From Bacteroidota bacterium (GTDB taxonomy: Bacteria > Bacteroidota > Bacteroidia > Bacteroidales > Prolixibacteraceae): a stretch of DNA of 14,419 nt. The notes below the pieces were generated by a model, which was not told the DNA's origin, made no database searches, and saw only the letters and a list, made by a program, of their open reading frames with translations. This document shows positions 7,540 through 14,419 of the stretch, one piece after another. Both the position numbers and the translations under genes were made by a program. How positions within the stretch are numbered: the first letter of the stretch is position 1; the number at the start of each line of letters is the position of its first letter. The stretch is taken from assembly GCA_013203755.1 (NCBI GenBank), contig JABMPI010000337.1:1-14419 (forward strand), written 5' to 3'.

Positions 7540-8090
7540 TTTGGCTCCTCCTCGTTTATTATTAATTGAACTGCTGCATGATCAATAAAAAAGGCAGCAT
7601 CGTAAGGTTTTTTGGTATCTATCCTGAAATCGCCTTTTACATTTACCAAAGTCTGAATCATGTCGTCACGCGAAATTATCCAATCATTTTCAATATTAAT
7701 TTGTATCGTCCAACGCATGGCTATTTCGGGTAAGTGTTCGCAGGCATTTGCCAAACCGAGTGTGGGAAGAAGAAAAAAGGAGTGGACAGCAATTTTATCG
7801 CCTTTAGCTGTACATCCCGGACTAAAGAAAACTGCAGCCCCGGATAATTCCATCTCTTTTCCAACCATCAATTTAAGGTTTTCGGGAATGGAAAATTTCG
7901 CTGACTGTCCATCTATTATCGTAGCGCGAACCCGGTAAAAGTTGTCCCAATTCCGGGTCGCACTGTCAAATTCTAATTCGTCGAGAGTTGGCACTGTCTC
8001 TAAATTTCCTGTGTCAATTTTGCTGAACTCGATATAATACAGCCCTGCAACAATTACAACCAATAGTACACCAATCCCCCATTTTTTCAT
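7536..8090 (-). CDS. Membrane-anchored protein of unknown function, partner of the metal permease
   Basis: A 184-residue protein with one N-terminal membrane segment (KKWGIGVLLVVIVAGLYYI, residues 2-20) and the rest probably in the periplasm. I do not recognise it with certainty. The central part, GKEMELSGAAVFFSPGC then HSFFLLPTLGLANACEHLPE (about 77-122), resembles the layout of DUF3299-like domains: a small beta-rich fold with a late Cys-x-His motif. Cys93, Cys117 and His119 are candidate metal ligands. Its stop overlaps the start of the metal permease, so the two are made from one message and probably act together, for example in delivering a metal to the transporter on the outer face or sensing it there (inference). 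The ATG at 8090 is preceded by an AT-rich leader with a purine patch (AATGAG); a near-consensus -7 match TACCTTTA lies upstream without a matching -33. Confidence 0.7.
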   Translation of the reverse strand: MKKWGIGVLLVVIVAGLYYIEFSKIDTGNLETVPTLDELEFDSATRNWDNFYRVRATIIDGQSAKFSIPENLKLMVGKEMELSGAAVFFSPGCTAKGDKIAVHSFFLLPTLGLANACEHLPEIAMRWTIQINIENDWIISRDDMIQTLVNVKGDFRIDTKKPYDAAFFIDHAAVQLIINEEEPN

Positions 8091-8186
8091 CTCATTATAA
8101 TTGTAAATTTTTAAAGGTATTCGATGTAACTCGCTTGTAATGATCCTCCTGTGTTCAAAATCTTTTACATGCTCGTTTCATATTAC

Positions 8187-9869
8187 TTATTGAATAGGAT
8201 CAAGCTTCCAAACCGGATAATTGTTCTTGGTTCCATCCTGGCGAATAGTGCGTGGCCAACCCGGCATCTGTTTTGCACCAGATTTGGTAACATCGCATGT
8301 ACGATCCCAACTTTCGAAAGTCACACTCTTTTTTGCTTTGTTAAAACGAACCAGTCCAAAACCTCCTCGAGTAATTTTTTCTTCAGGATTTGCGTATGCA
8401 ACCATTGTAATTTTATTACCCATTCCATCTAAATAATCACCATTAAATGGTAGTTTATTTCCGGGTTCAGGATTTTTTCCAGACTTTTCATCTTCGGGAT
8501 GCCACCAACGGCTGTAATAATTATTTACCATTGCCGGAGACACAAAAGCAAAAGGACCATCGCAGTGTTCGTCTATTCCATGATGAATTAACGTAGCAAT
8601 GTGTTGATCTCCTGCCAAATGAACAGCTCCCGCAGCACGAATAGCACGCAAAGCCTTTTTGCGTCCGGTTTGTGGCCAGCCATTACTATCTAAATCGGCA
8701 TGTAATAAGTTTTTGAAATTTCCATGACGATGGGCTCCTCCACAAAAACCAGTTTGCGACAATACTGCTTTCAAAGAAACTCCATTCCATTGTGTTCCCC
8801 ACTCTTCTAAAAATTTAATCTGTCTGTCGCCCAATAATTTTAAACCCTCTAAATCAATGGTATTGGGATCGTAGTTAGGATCGCGAATGTGATCTGGGCG
8901 AGGTCCCATTTGAGGGATAGTTCCTGCCGGTCCGGTTTTGAATTTGCGATCTTCAACAATTGCAAAATCTACACCGCCGATGTTGATATTTGTATAATAC
9001 ACGCCAATTCCCTGTTCTATTGGAGTTGGATCAAAGGCATCTGGCAGATGCGAAGTTTGGCAGCGCTCCACCATTTTAATGTATTCATGATGATAAAAAT
9101 AACCTCCATCGTTGCCAGCCGGAGTTAATGACTTTTTCCCATTTTCTCCCCAAAGATTTCCCTGGCCAATGTCGTGATCGTCGGGAATAGTAATACAAGG
9201 ACGATCGCAGAAAACTTCGCGAAATTGGATGCCAAAAAGCAACCAGGCTGCAGTGTGTTCTTTGTGGTCGTAACTTTGATCACCGGCAAAAAAGAGTAAG
9301 TCGGGATCTAAATGTTTTAAATTGCGAACATATTCCTCTCGGGAACCGCGGGTTTGATTGGAATTACAATTTAACGACGCAACAACTATTTCAGATTTAT
9401 CTTTTGGGTTTCTGCGAATTAAACCTTCAAACATCGCTTTTTCGCCATGTCGTAATCGGTAGGCAACATCTGTTGTTTCATCCCAGTTTTCAATTCGGAA
9501 CAGTGTCGACCAACCAATATCATTGATCTTTTCAGTTGCTACTTTTTTCCATTTTCCATTTTTCTTAAGTTCGAGAACAACTTTTCGGCTCTCTTTTGGG
9601 TAGAGTGGGAAAAGCTGTGCAGTCATTTTCATCACACCATTTTGAACGGTGTACATACCAAAACAAATTACTTCGTCGCGTGGAACATCCACATCAATAA
9701 TTCGTTTCGGATTATTTTTTACTTCTTCTGCATTATTCCACCAATCGTTTACACAATAAAGGTCTAATTTTTCGAACGGAGCTTTTACAGGGGGTTCGCC
9801 TTTTTGTGCAAATGCTGTTAAAACACACAAGATTGAAAGACAAAAAATAGTGATTTTGCTGATATTCAT
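8187..9869 (-). CDS. Secreted PhoD-like metallophosphoesterase
   Basis: A 560-residue exported protein with a type I signal peptide (about 1-21, ending LTAFA-Q). The N-terminal region (about 55-150) looks like the beta-sandwich found ahead of PhoD-like catalytic domains. The metallophosphoesterase core has VVASLNCN (162-169), FFAGDQSYDH with Asp197, IPDDHDIGQGN with Asp231 and His232, and AGDQHIATLIHHG with Asp421 and His423, matching the metal-binding blocks of PhoD-like phosphatases (PF09423). Such enzymes hydrolyse phosphomono- or diesters in the periplasm or outside the cell, often using calcium and iron; the substrate here is unknown. Both flanking genes on the strand are separated by 75-96 bases, so it may be its own unit. 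A near-match to the -7 box (TATCTTTA, 9904-9897) lies upstream without a -33 TTG. I see no Pho-type regulatory site. Confidence 0.88.
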   Translation of the reverse strand: MNISKITIFCLSILCVLTAFAQKGEPPVKAPFEKLDLYCVNDWWNNAEEVKNNPKRIIDVDVPRDEVICFGMYTVQNGVMKMTAQLFPLYPKESRKVVLELKKNGKWKKVATEKINDIGWSTLFRIENWDETTDVAYRLRHGEKAMFEGLIRRNPKDKSEIVVASLNCNSNQTRGSREEYVRNLKHLDPDLLFFAGDQSYDHKEHTAAWLLFGIQFREVFCDRPCITIPDDHDIGQGNLWGENGKKSLTPAGNDGGYFYHHEYIKMVERCQTSHLPDAFDPTPIEQGIGVYYTNINIGGVDFAIVEDRKFKTGPAGTIPQMGPRPDHIRDPNYDPNTIDLEGLKLLGDRQIKFLEEWGTQWNGVSLKAVLSQTGFCGGAHRHGNFKNLLHADLDSNGWPQTGRKKALRAIRAAGAVHLAGDQHIATLIHHGIDEHCDGPFAFVSPAMVNNYYSRWWHPEDEKSGKNPEPGNKLPFNGDYLDGMGNKITMVAYANPEEKITRGGFGLVRFNKAKKSVTFESWDRTCDVTKSGAKQMPGWPRTIRQDGTKNNYPVWKLDPIQ

Positions 9870-9944
9870 TTTGGTTGATTTTAGTTGAATAAGCAGTAAA
9901 GATAGAATTTTGCTTCTAATTTAAATTGGCTGTTTATTAAAGTT

Positions 9945-11024
9945 CTAATTTTTCCACTCGTATTTAATTTGAAATTCGTTTTCCACCATTTCCCAAATTT
10001 TTTGAGGGTTACGAATTTTATTCATTTTTTCGTACGCTTCATTTATCATTTCGTCAATTCCGGTTCCGTACCTATGAAATAAAACTTTAAAATCGGGATA
10101 ACTTATTCCGGTCTGTTTTGCAATGTCGAATTTTTCTAAACTAAGTTCATAATTGTCTTTAATTTGAGTATTATTAAAACTACCCGGCAAAGTTTTGTTG
10201 ATTACTTTAAAAATATTCTTTAAGGTTTGAATGGAAAGAAATGAGGTGAGTTCTATCTCTTTTGCAGTGTTTGGTTCAAATGAAATAAGTTTTTTGGTTT
10301 CATTTAAAACTCCTTCTTTCAAAAGTTTACTTGAGAATCTATTTACTGTGTCAACCTGAAGTTTATTTTCTTTTTCAATAAAACGAAAAGTAGCTTTGTT
10401 AACCTGAGTTACCCACGCAAAGTTGGTGGGTACTTCAACATCAAGAACATAACTATACTTGTTTGTTGAAGTGCATTGAATTAGGGTTGTGATCTCTTCG
10501 GGGCGGTAAGCTTTTAATAGAATTTTTCCACCGTTTAATTCAAAATATTTCAATAACTCTATAAAAAGTCTGGAGACATTAATTTTGAATTCCTGAAAAA
10601 TTACGCCTTTTAAATTCTTCATTTTTATAAACGAAAGATTGTTGGGTCTCTTTTGGTCGATAAAAGCAGATTTAGTATTGAATTGATTTTTGAACAGAAT
10701 ATCAGTAAATTTTGCCTTGGTTTTTATTTTGTTGGAGTGAGAGTAAATTACTTTTTGAGCTTGAACCAAATGAGGACAGAGTAAAAATAGATTTTTCCAC
10801 AACTTATTTGTTTTAATGGCATGCGGAAAATCAAAAAAGTGCAAGGGAAATGTTTCTGTTAGCTGAAAGTTATCGGCTCTGTTTAAAGGATTTTCGAACA
10901 CAAGTAAAACTCTCGATCCGTTATTCTGTTGCTCAATTGCTTCTAAAATCCTGTCAATACAAGGATTTATAAATGCAGTGTCGAATTTCTGTGTATTGTT
11001 GGTATGGTTTTGTTTGCTGTTCAT
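9945..11024 (-). CDS. Divergent GlpD-like protein lacking an evident FAD-binding motif
   Basis: A complete 359-residue frame, ATG at 11024. Pieces resemble FAD-dependent glycerol-3-phosphate dehydrogenase (GlpD) in the right order: SRVLLVFENP (37-46) where GlpD has its LvEk.D strand; LWKNLFLLCPHLVQAQKVIY (75-94) against the family's LLKNAPHLVKNQSF-type segment; LKGVIFQEFKINVSRL (138-153) with GGKILLKA (165-172) against the GGVIYHDGQFDDSRL and following strand; and near the C-terminus HRYGTGIDEMI (317-327) and a final EFQIKYEW, like the GlpD tail RYGS and EVRYA..E. The N-terminal GxGxxG dinucleotide motif is absent, as are the SRSTKLVHGG-type flavin contacts. It is therefore probably not an active flavoenzyme but a retained, much diverged relative. 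There are no in-frame stops, so I do not call it a pseudogene. The comparison is from memory. No glpK or glpF is nearby. Confidence 0.6.
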   Translation of the reverse strand: MNSKQNHTNNTQKFDTAFINPCIDRILEAIEQQNNGSRVLLVFENPLNRADNFQLTETFPLHFFDFPHAIKTNKLWKNLFLLCPHLVQAQKVIYSHSNKIKTKAKFTDILFKNQFNTKSAFIDQKRPNNLSFIKMKNLKGVIFQEFKINVSRLFIELLKYFELNGGKILLKAYRPEEITTLIQCTSTNKYSYVLDVEVPTNFAWVTQVNKATFRFIEKENKLQVDTVNRFSSKLLKEGVLNETKKLISFEPNTAKEIELTSFLSIQTLKNIFKVINKTLPGSFNNTQIKDNYELSLEKFDIAKQTGISYPDFKVLFHRYGTGIDEMINEAYEKMNKIRNPQKIWEMVENEFQIKYEWKN

Positions 11025-11091
11025 TAAGATAATTTACTGTTGCCTCTGTTATATTTAACAACACATAACATTCAATGTTTGCAGGAATTTG

Positions 11092-11099
11092 TATGTTTG
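11092..11099 (+). promoter_or_regulatory. -7 promoter element for the Big_5 lipoprotein gene
   Basis: TATGTTTG is an exact TAnnTTTG match 16 bases ahead of the ATG at 11116, giving a very short leader. It lies inside the upstream reading extension of the gene (TTG at 11089), so if it is the promoter the TTG cannot be the start. No well-spaced TTG -33 element is seen. Confidence 0.45.
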
Positions 11100-11115
11100 T
11101 ACCCATTTTAAAAAG

Positions 11116-13089
11116 ATGCAAATTAAGGGAAAAATACCATTGTTAATAATAGCCGCTTTAGCGTGGGTTGTTATTATTTCGTCGTGTGCCAGCCAGGGAA
11201 TGCCAACTGGTGGTCCGCGAGATTCAATTCCTCCAGTATTGGTGGAGACTTCACCCGAATATAAAGCGCTGAATTACAAAGGAGATAACATAAGTTTGAC
11301 CTTCGATGAATACATTGTTCCAGAAGGGGTTTCGGAGTTATTGGTAATTTCGCCTCCATTGGAGAAACGACCTATTATTCGTACAAAAGGAAAATCGTTG
11401 GTTATTCAGTTTAACGAAGAATTGAAGGATAGCACAACCTATTCTCTAGATTTTAAAAATTCGATATCGGATAATAACGAGAAAAACCCGTATGTAAACA
11501 TGCGGTTTTCGTTTAGTACTGGCGATGTTTATGATTCGTTGCGTGTGGCTGGGCGGGTTATGAATGCATTTAATCTGGAGCCCATTGAAAGTGGATTGGT
11601 TTTGCTTCAAGAGAATTTGCACGACTCGGCAGTTTATACTGTACGACCAAATTATATTGCCAAAACTGATGAAACCGGCCTTTTTATGATCGACAACATT
11701 GCACCCGGAACGTATGATATTTTTTCGTTGAATGACGCCAATAACGATTTATTGTATAATGAAGGTGCAGAGGAAATAGCATTTTTAGATACATTAATAG
11801 TGCCCTCGGTTGATTATCATGAAGAGCTGGATACGCTTGCAAAAGGTGTAGATTCGTTAATGATTGTTGGGCATACTCATTTTTCTCCAGACCCACTTTA
11901 CTTGCGTCATTTTACAGAAGATATTTTCGAGCAATATTTAGATTCATATAAAAGAGATAGCCGATATCAGTGTAGTTTCTTTTTTAATGAATCGGTTGAG
12001 GATACATTTGATGTTCGGTTGATTGGAAATGATGCAACCGACTGGTATATAATGGAACCCAACGAAAAAATGGATTCATTGGTTTTATGGATTGCAGATA
12101 CCACAGTAGCCAGATTTGACACCTTGTTTATGGAATTGTCTTATTATCAGTTAGACTCGGCTGCTCAATTGTATGTTCAAAAAGATACAATTGAAATGAA
12201 TTTCTCTGATAAGGTTGTGGAAAAAACTAAGAAAAAGAAAAGGACAAGAAAAGAAGATGAGGAGGAGGATGGACCAGAGCCAATTCCACAATTTGATTGG
12301 GTGGCAAATATAAAAGGATCGAATTTCGATTTAAACGGAACTATTAAGTTGATAGTTCCCGAACCGATTAGTTTTTTCGACAGTACAAAAGTTAGCCTCT
12401 TTTTATCTGAAGATACGCTAAAAACACCTCTGAGTTTTAGTTTCGAAAAAGATACTGCAAAATGGAGAAGTTACTCTATTAACTATAAATGGGAGGCTGA
12501 AACGAGTTATACATTGGAAATAGATTCGGCTGCCTGCGAGAATATTTATGGAATAACGAGCAAAAAACTAAGCAGAAAATTTAAAACTCGCGAGGCAGAT
12601 TATTATGGTAAAGTTTTGCTGGAATTAACCAATGTAAAATGTCCGATGGTTGTACAGTTGCTAAAAAATAACGATGAAGAGGCTGTTATTGCACAACGTG
12701 TAGCAGACAAAGACCAGACAGTAATTTTTGATTATGTAGGACCCGAAAAATATAAAGTAAAAGTTATATACGACGAAAATGGTAATGGCAAGTGGGATAG
12801 TGGAAGTTACCAGGATAAATACCAGCCTGAAAAAGTGGCTTATGTAAATGAGGTTGTAAAAGTTCGCTCAAACTGGGAGGAAACGGTTAGTTGGGATTTA
12901 AAAGTTGACCTAACTTACAGAAAAAATATACGAGACATTGAACTGGAAGAGAAATTGCGCAAAGAGGCGGAAAAGAAGGCTCTTGAAGAAAGGGAAAATC
13001 CGCAGCGCCAGGAAATGCAAAATAGTATGATGCAAGGAGGAGGACGCAGTGGTAGTGGCGGTGGAGGTTCAGGCGTTATAAGGCGATAA
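11116..13089 (+). CDS. Big_5 (Ig-like) domain lipoprotein
   Basis: A 657-residue surface or periplasmic lipoprotein of a type common in Bacteroidota. The signal peptide (1-23) ends in the lipobox IISSC with Cys24, and MPTGGPRDSIPP follows, typical of this family. A Big_5-type Ig domain spans about 37-137 (LTFDEYI, IQFNEELKDSTTYSL, FSFSTGD). A second beta-sandwich at about 143-235 resembles a carboxypeptidase-regulatory or SdrD-like repeat (VAGRVMN, ETGLFMIDNIAPGTYDI). A highly charged KKKKRTRKEDEEED linker lies near 370-386, then more beta-rich sequence, a Ca-binding-like YDENGNGKWDSG turn, and a Lys/Glu-rich helical tail ending in a Gly/Ser run. Function is unknown; a structural envelope role is plausible. 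The frame extends to a TTG at 11089, but the ATG at 11116 has a purine-rich AAAAAG ahead of it, gives a clean signal peptide and lies after a likely -7 box. Confidence 0.85.
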   Translation: MQIKGKIPLLIIAALAWVVIISSCASQGMPTGGPRDSIPPVLVETSPEYKALNYKGDNISLTFDEYIVPEGVSELLVISPPLEKRPIIRTKGKSLVIQFNEELKDSTTYSLDFKNSISDNNEKNPYVNMRFSFSTGDVYDSLRVAGRVMNAFNLEPIESGLVLLQENLHDSAVYTVRPNYIAKTDETGLFMIDNIAPGTYDIFSLNDANNDLLYNEGAEEIAFLDTLIVPSVDYHEELDTLAKGVDSLMIVGHTHFSPDPLYLRHFTEDIFEQYLDSYKRDSRYQCSFFFNESVEDTFDVRLIGNDATDWYIMEPNEKMDSLVLWIADTTVARFDTLFMELSYYQLDSAAQLYVQKDTIEMNFSDKVVEKTKKKKRTRKEDEEEDGPEPIPQFDWVANIKGSNFDLNGTIKLIVPEPISFFDSTKVSLFLSEDTLKTPLSFSFEKDTAKWRSYSINYKWEAETSYTLEIDSAACENIYGITSKKLSRKFKTREADYYGKVLLELTNVKCPMVVQLLKNNDEEAVIAQRVADKDQTVIFDYVGPEKYKVKVIYDENGNGKWDSGSYQDKYQPEKVAYVNEVVKVRSNWEETVSWDLKVDLTYRKNIRDIELEEKLRKEAEKKALEERENPQRQEMQNSMMQGGGRSGSGGGGSGVIRR

Positions 13090-13102
13090 CATTTTCTGCT
13101 CA

Positions 13103-13133
13103 TTGAATTTCATTTATTTTTATTTTACCTTTA
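13103..13133 (+). promoter_or_regulatory. Predicted promoter of the 97-residue protein gene
   Basis: TTG at 13103-13105 and TACCTTTA at 13126-13133 (one mismatch to TAnnTTTG) are 20 bases apart, a normal Bacteroidota -33/-7 spacing. The ATG follows 19 bases later. It suggests the small gene can be transcribed independently of the lipoprotein gene just upstream, which ends at 13089 with no terminator in between. Confidence 0.4.
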
Positions 13134-13152
13134 ATTTTAAATCACAATAAAT

Positions 13153-13446
13153 ATGGCAAGCATTAAAAATTTGAAAAAGGACATAGACATGGTTTTGTCT
13201 TTGGCATTGAACGACTGTTTTTATGTGTTGGAATACAACTCGAAAGTAGATAAAGATGCTGTGATGAAAATTGCAGGAGATATCATTCAAAAGCATAGAG
13301 AATTACGTGTTCGTACCAACCATCCTGATGGAAAAGATAATCCGAAATTGGTAAAAAAATATTATCAGAATTTAATTACCGATTTATTAACTATTACCGA
13401 TGCTGCACTGGAGAAATTATCGGCCGAAATTAAAAAGGTTGCGTAA
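13153..13446 (+). CDS. Small helical cytoplasmic protein of unknown function
   Basis: A 97-residue protein with no signal peptide or membrane segment. I do not recognise a named family, although similar short proteins seem common in Bacteroidota. It reads as helical throughout: an N-terminal LKKDIDMVLSLALNDCFYVL, a middle helix around DAVMKIAGDIIQKHRELRVR, a short loop NHPDGKDNP and a C-terminal helix from LVKKYYQNLITDLLTITDAA to the end. The composition is rich in Lys, Asp and Leu, compatible with a small helical bundle or dimer. It follows the lipoprotein gene by 63 bases on the same strand and ends just before a strong terminator, which supports a real expressed gene. Codon use matches its neighbours. 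Confidence 0.7.
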   Translation: MASIKNLKKDIDMVLSLALNDCFYVLEYNSKVDKDAVMKIAGDIIQKHRELRVRTNHPDGKDNPKLVKKYYQNLITDLLTITDAALEKLSAEIKKVA

Positions 13447-13459
13447 TTAAGCAGAAACT

Positions 13460-13496
13460 AAAAGAATCGTTCTTTATAAAGGGCGGTTCTTTTTTT
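13460..13496 (+). terminator. Intrinsic terminator after the 97-residue protein gene
   Basis: AAAAGAATCGTTCTT (13460-13474) pairs over all 15 positions with 13479-13493, counting three G-U wobbles in RNA, around a TATA loop, and is followed by a run of seven T (13490-13496). It starts 13 bases after the stop codon. It favours the plus strand; the opposite strand has only a short T run, so the convergent gene ending at 13503 is less well served. Confidence 0.82.
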
Positions 13497-13502
13497 GTAA
13501 TT

Positions 13503-13898
13503 TTATTTTTCCTTTTCCAACAAATTAAAAACTTTATATGCAACGATTTTGCCGTTGTAATAGGTAGTTACCTCCCATTTTCCCAATTTATCTTCTAAGG
13601 GTTCCCAAATACAATCGCCCAAATAAAATTCAAAATCGTTTGAATTTATAAATTGTTCGCCTATAAATGGTGGGCGAAGATTTCCTTCTTCGTCGTTAAA
13701 CGGTGGATGATCTATTCTGAAAGTTAAAGTTTCTCCTTTACCTTGTTTTACATGCAGTACATATCCAAATTCCATCCCAATCTTAGCTTCAATATCTGTA
13801 TCAAAATTAAGGATTTTTGGAATTTCCTTACTTCCATGATCCCATGTTGAGTGCTCTCCGTAGCTGTACATTTTAATTATTGGTTTTCGTCTTCCCAT
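13503..13898 (-). CDS. DUF3859-like domain protein
   Basis: A 131-residue protein without signal peptide or membrane segment. The order of motifs fits the DUF3859 pattern as I remember it: an opening IKMYSYGEHS, then ILNFDTDIEAKIGMEFGYVL with the conserved IxxxxGxxFGY element, a beta strand ending in HPP, and the C-terminal WEPLEDKLGKWEVTTYYNGK followed by a short strand ending KVFNLL. The fold is probably a small beta-sandwich; no catalytic residues are evident and the biological role is unknown. The ATG at 13898 is used because the residues before the next Met (13871) appear to belong to the first strand. It is convergent with the 97-residue protein gene and divergent from the His-rich gene to the right. 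Confidence 0.65.
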   Translation of the reverse strand: MGRRKPIIKMYSYGEHSTWDHGSKEIPKILNFDTDIEAKIGMEFGYVLHVKQGKGETLTFRIDHPPFNDEEGNLRPPFIGEQFINSNDFEFYLGDCIWEPLEDKLGKWEVTTYYNGKIVAYKVFNLLEKEK

Positions 13899-13922
13899 TA
13901 CTAATATTCATATAATAAGTAA

Positions 13923-13930
13923 CAAAATTA
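13923..13930 (-). promoter_or_regulatory. -7 promoter element for the DUF3859-like gene
   Basis: On the minus strand TAATTTTG (13930-13923) matches TAnnTTTG exactly, 24 bases ahead of the ATG at 13898. No TTG lies at a normal -33 distance. On the plus strand of the same intergenic DNA a near-match TATATTTA (13953-13960) could serve the divergent His-rich gene. Confidence 0.4.
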
Positions 13931-13979
13931 ATATTCTATTTAGAATCATTCTTATATTTAGCACTTCAAAAATCAGCAT

Positions 13980-14360
13980 GTGGAATTAATTCGTAAAAAT
14001 ACAAAGCTTTTATTTATTCTGGTTTTGCCAGTGTATTCTTATATTATTCAGAGTTCAATACTGAATAAACACACCCACTTTTATGCCAATGGACTGGTAA
14101 TAACTCATTCTCATACTTTCGACCTGGAGGGTGATAAGCGGGCGAATAATCACCAACATTCACAAACTGAAATATGTTTGTTCTGTGCTTTAAATATTAA
14201 TTTGCATGAGGTAGCCTCCGAAAATAGCTTTGATTTTAGTATTGACTATAAAGCTGGATACTATGTTGTTGCAGATGTTCAAATTGAATACACTTCTCCC
14301 AATTTTCAAATTTCACCCCGGGATCCTCCTTTTCTAATTGTACTTAAAAATGTAAATTAA
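13980..14360 (+). CDS. His-rich small membrane/exported protein, possible metal-related leader gene
   Basis: A 126-residue protein starting at GTG (13980); the ATG two bases earlier is in another frame and hits a stop after three codons. Residues 10-27 form a hydrophobic signal or anchor (LLFILVLPVYSYIIQSS). Then come paired His clusters: KHTH (30-33), THSH (42-45) and NHQHSQ (57-62), followed by CLFC (66-69) and His76, and a C-terminal RDPPFL. The NKHTHFYANGLVITHSH pattern resembles small Bacteroidota proteins with HxHxxxDGxxIxHSHP and an R.PP ending that often sit ahead of TonB-dependent receptors or other metal-related genes; this comparison is from memory. A role in binding or sensing a transition metal is plausible but unproven. 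The stop is 59 bases from the window edge, so any partner gene would lie just outside. Confidence 0.65.
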   Translation: MELIRKNTKLLFILVLPVYSYIIQSSILNKHTHFYANGLVITHSHTFDLEGDKRANNHQHSQTEICLFCALNINLHEVASENSFDFSIDYKAGYYVVADVQIEYTSPNFQISPRDPPFLIVLKNVN

Positions 14361-14419
14361 AAACAAATAAAAGCGATGTTAATTGTTTATCTTCAAGTCG
14401 TTACACAATAAAGATTCGA

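Noticed and set aside
8151..8436. Two overlapping plus-strand frames at the 3' end of the phosphoesterase gene
   Set aside because: Both are antisense to the conserved C-terminus of the PhoD-like gene and lack ribosome-binding or family signals.
9945..11024. Calling the GlpD-like gene a pseudogene
   Set aside because: The frame is intact over 359 codons with normal composition and a proper start and stop, so loss of function by decay is not shown.
14376..14411. Short frame ATG TTA ATT ... near the right edge
   Set aside because: It is only 11 codons long and ends at a stop; it could be a leader but nothing supports that.
1..14419. CRISPR array, tRNA, insertion sequence or phage/defence system
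   Set aside because: No regularly spaced repeats, cloverleaf sequence, transposase motifs, terminal repeats or defence-family domains were seen on either strand.

Overview
The window looks like ordinary chromosome from a member of the Bacteroidota, probably a marine or sediment Marinilabiliales/Prolixibacteraceae-type organism (inference). Support comes from AT-rich DNA with very A/T-rich ribosome-binding regions, several perfect or near-perfect TAnnTTTG promoter elements, lipoprotein signal peptides, and family content: GH130, an AmpG-like carrier, a GH18 lipoprotein, a Big_5 lipoprotein and a DUF3859-like protein. I see no rRNA, tRNA, CRISPR array, insertion sequence, phage gene or attachment site, and no gap between genes reaches 300 bases.

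Left end (1-3235): a carbohydrate locus. On the minus strand an AmpG-like MFS carrier is followed after 12 bases by a GH130 phosphorylase that runs off the left edge. Divergent from them is a GH18 chitinase-like lipoprotein. Together they suggest that GlcNAc-containing glycans (chitin-like or N-glycan core) are cut at the cell surface, the product is imported, and a mannosyl disaccharide is split by phosphorolysis in the cytoplasm. No SusC/SusD pair is in view. A perfect bidirectional hairpin terminator separates GH18 from a convergent TetR regulator.

Middle (3345-9869, all minus strand): the TetR regulator, ribonuclease R, a two-gene unit made of a membrane-anchored 184-residue protein and a metal permease of the SO_0444/ArsP type whose start overlaps the upstream stop, then an exported PhoD-like metallophosphoesterase.

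Right part (9945-14360): a 359-residue protein that looks like a divergent glycerol-3-phosphate dehydrogenase (GlpD) relative without a recognisable FAD-binding glycine motif; divergent from it a Big_5 lipoprotein and a 97-residue unknown protein ending at a good terminator; then a convergent DUF3859-like protein; and finally a His-rich small membrane or exported protein of a kind often found ahead of metal-related TonB receptors.

I found no clear new multi-gene system. The most interesting items are the GlpD-like protein lacking its cofactor motif, the permease/accessory pair with a cytosolic Cys-His cluster, the His-rich protein at the right edge, and the GH130/MFS/GH18 arrangement.
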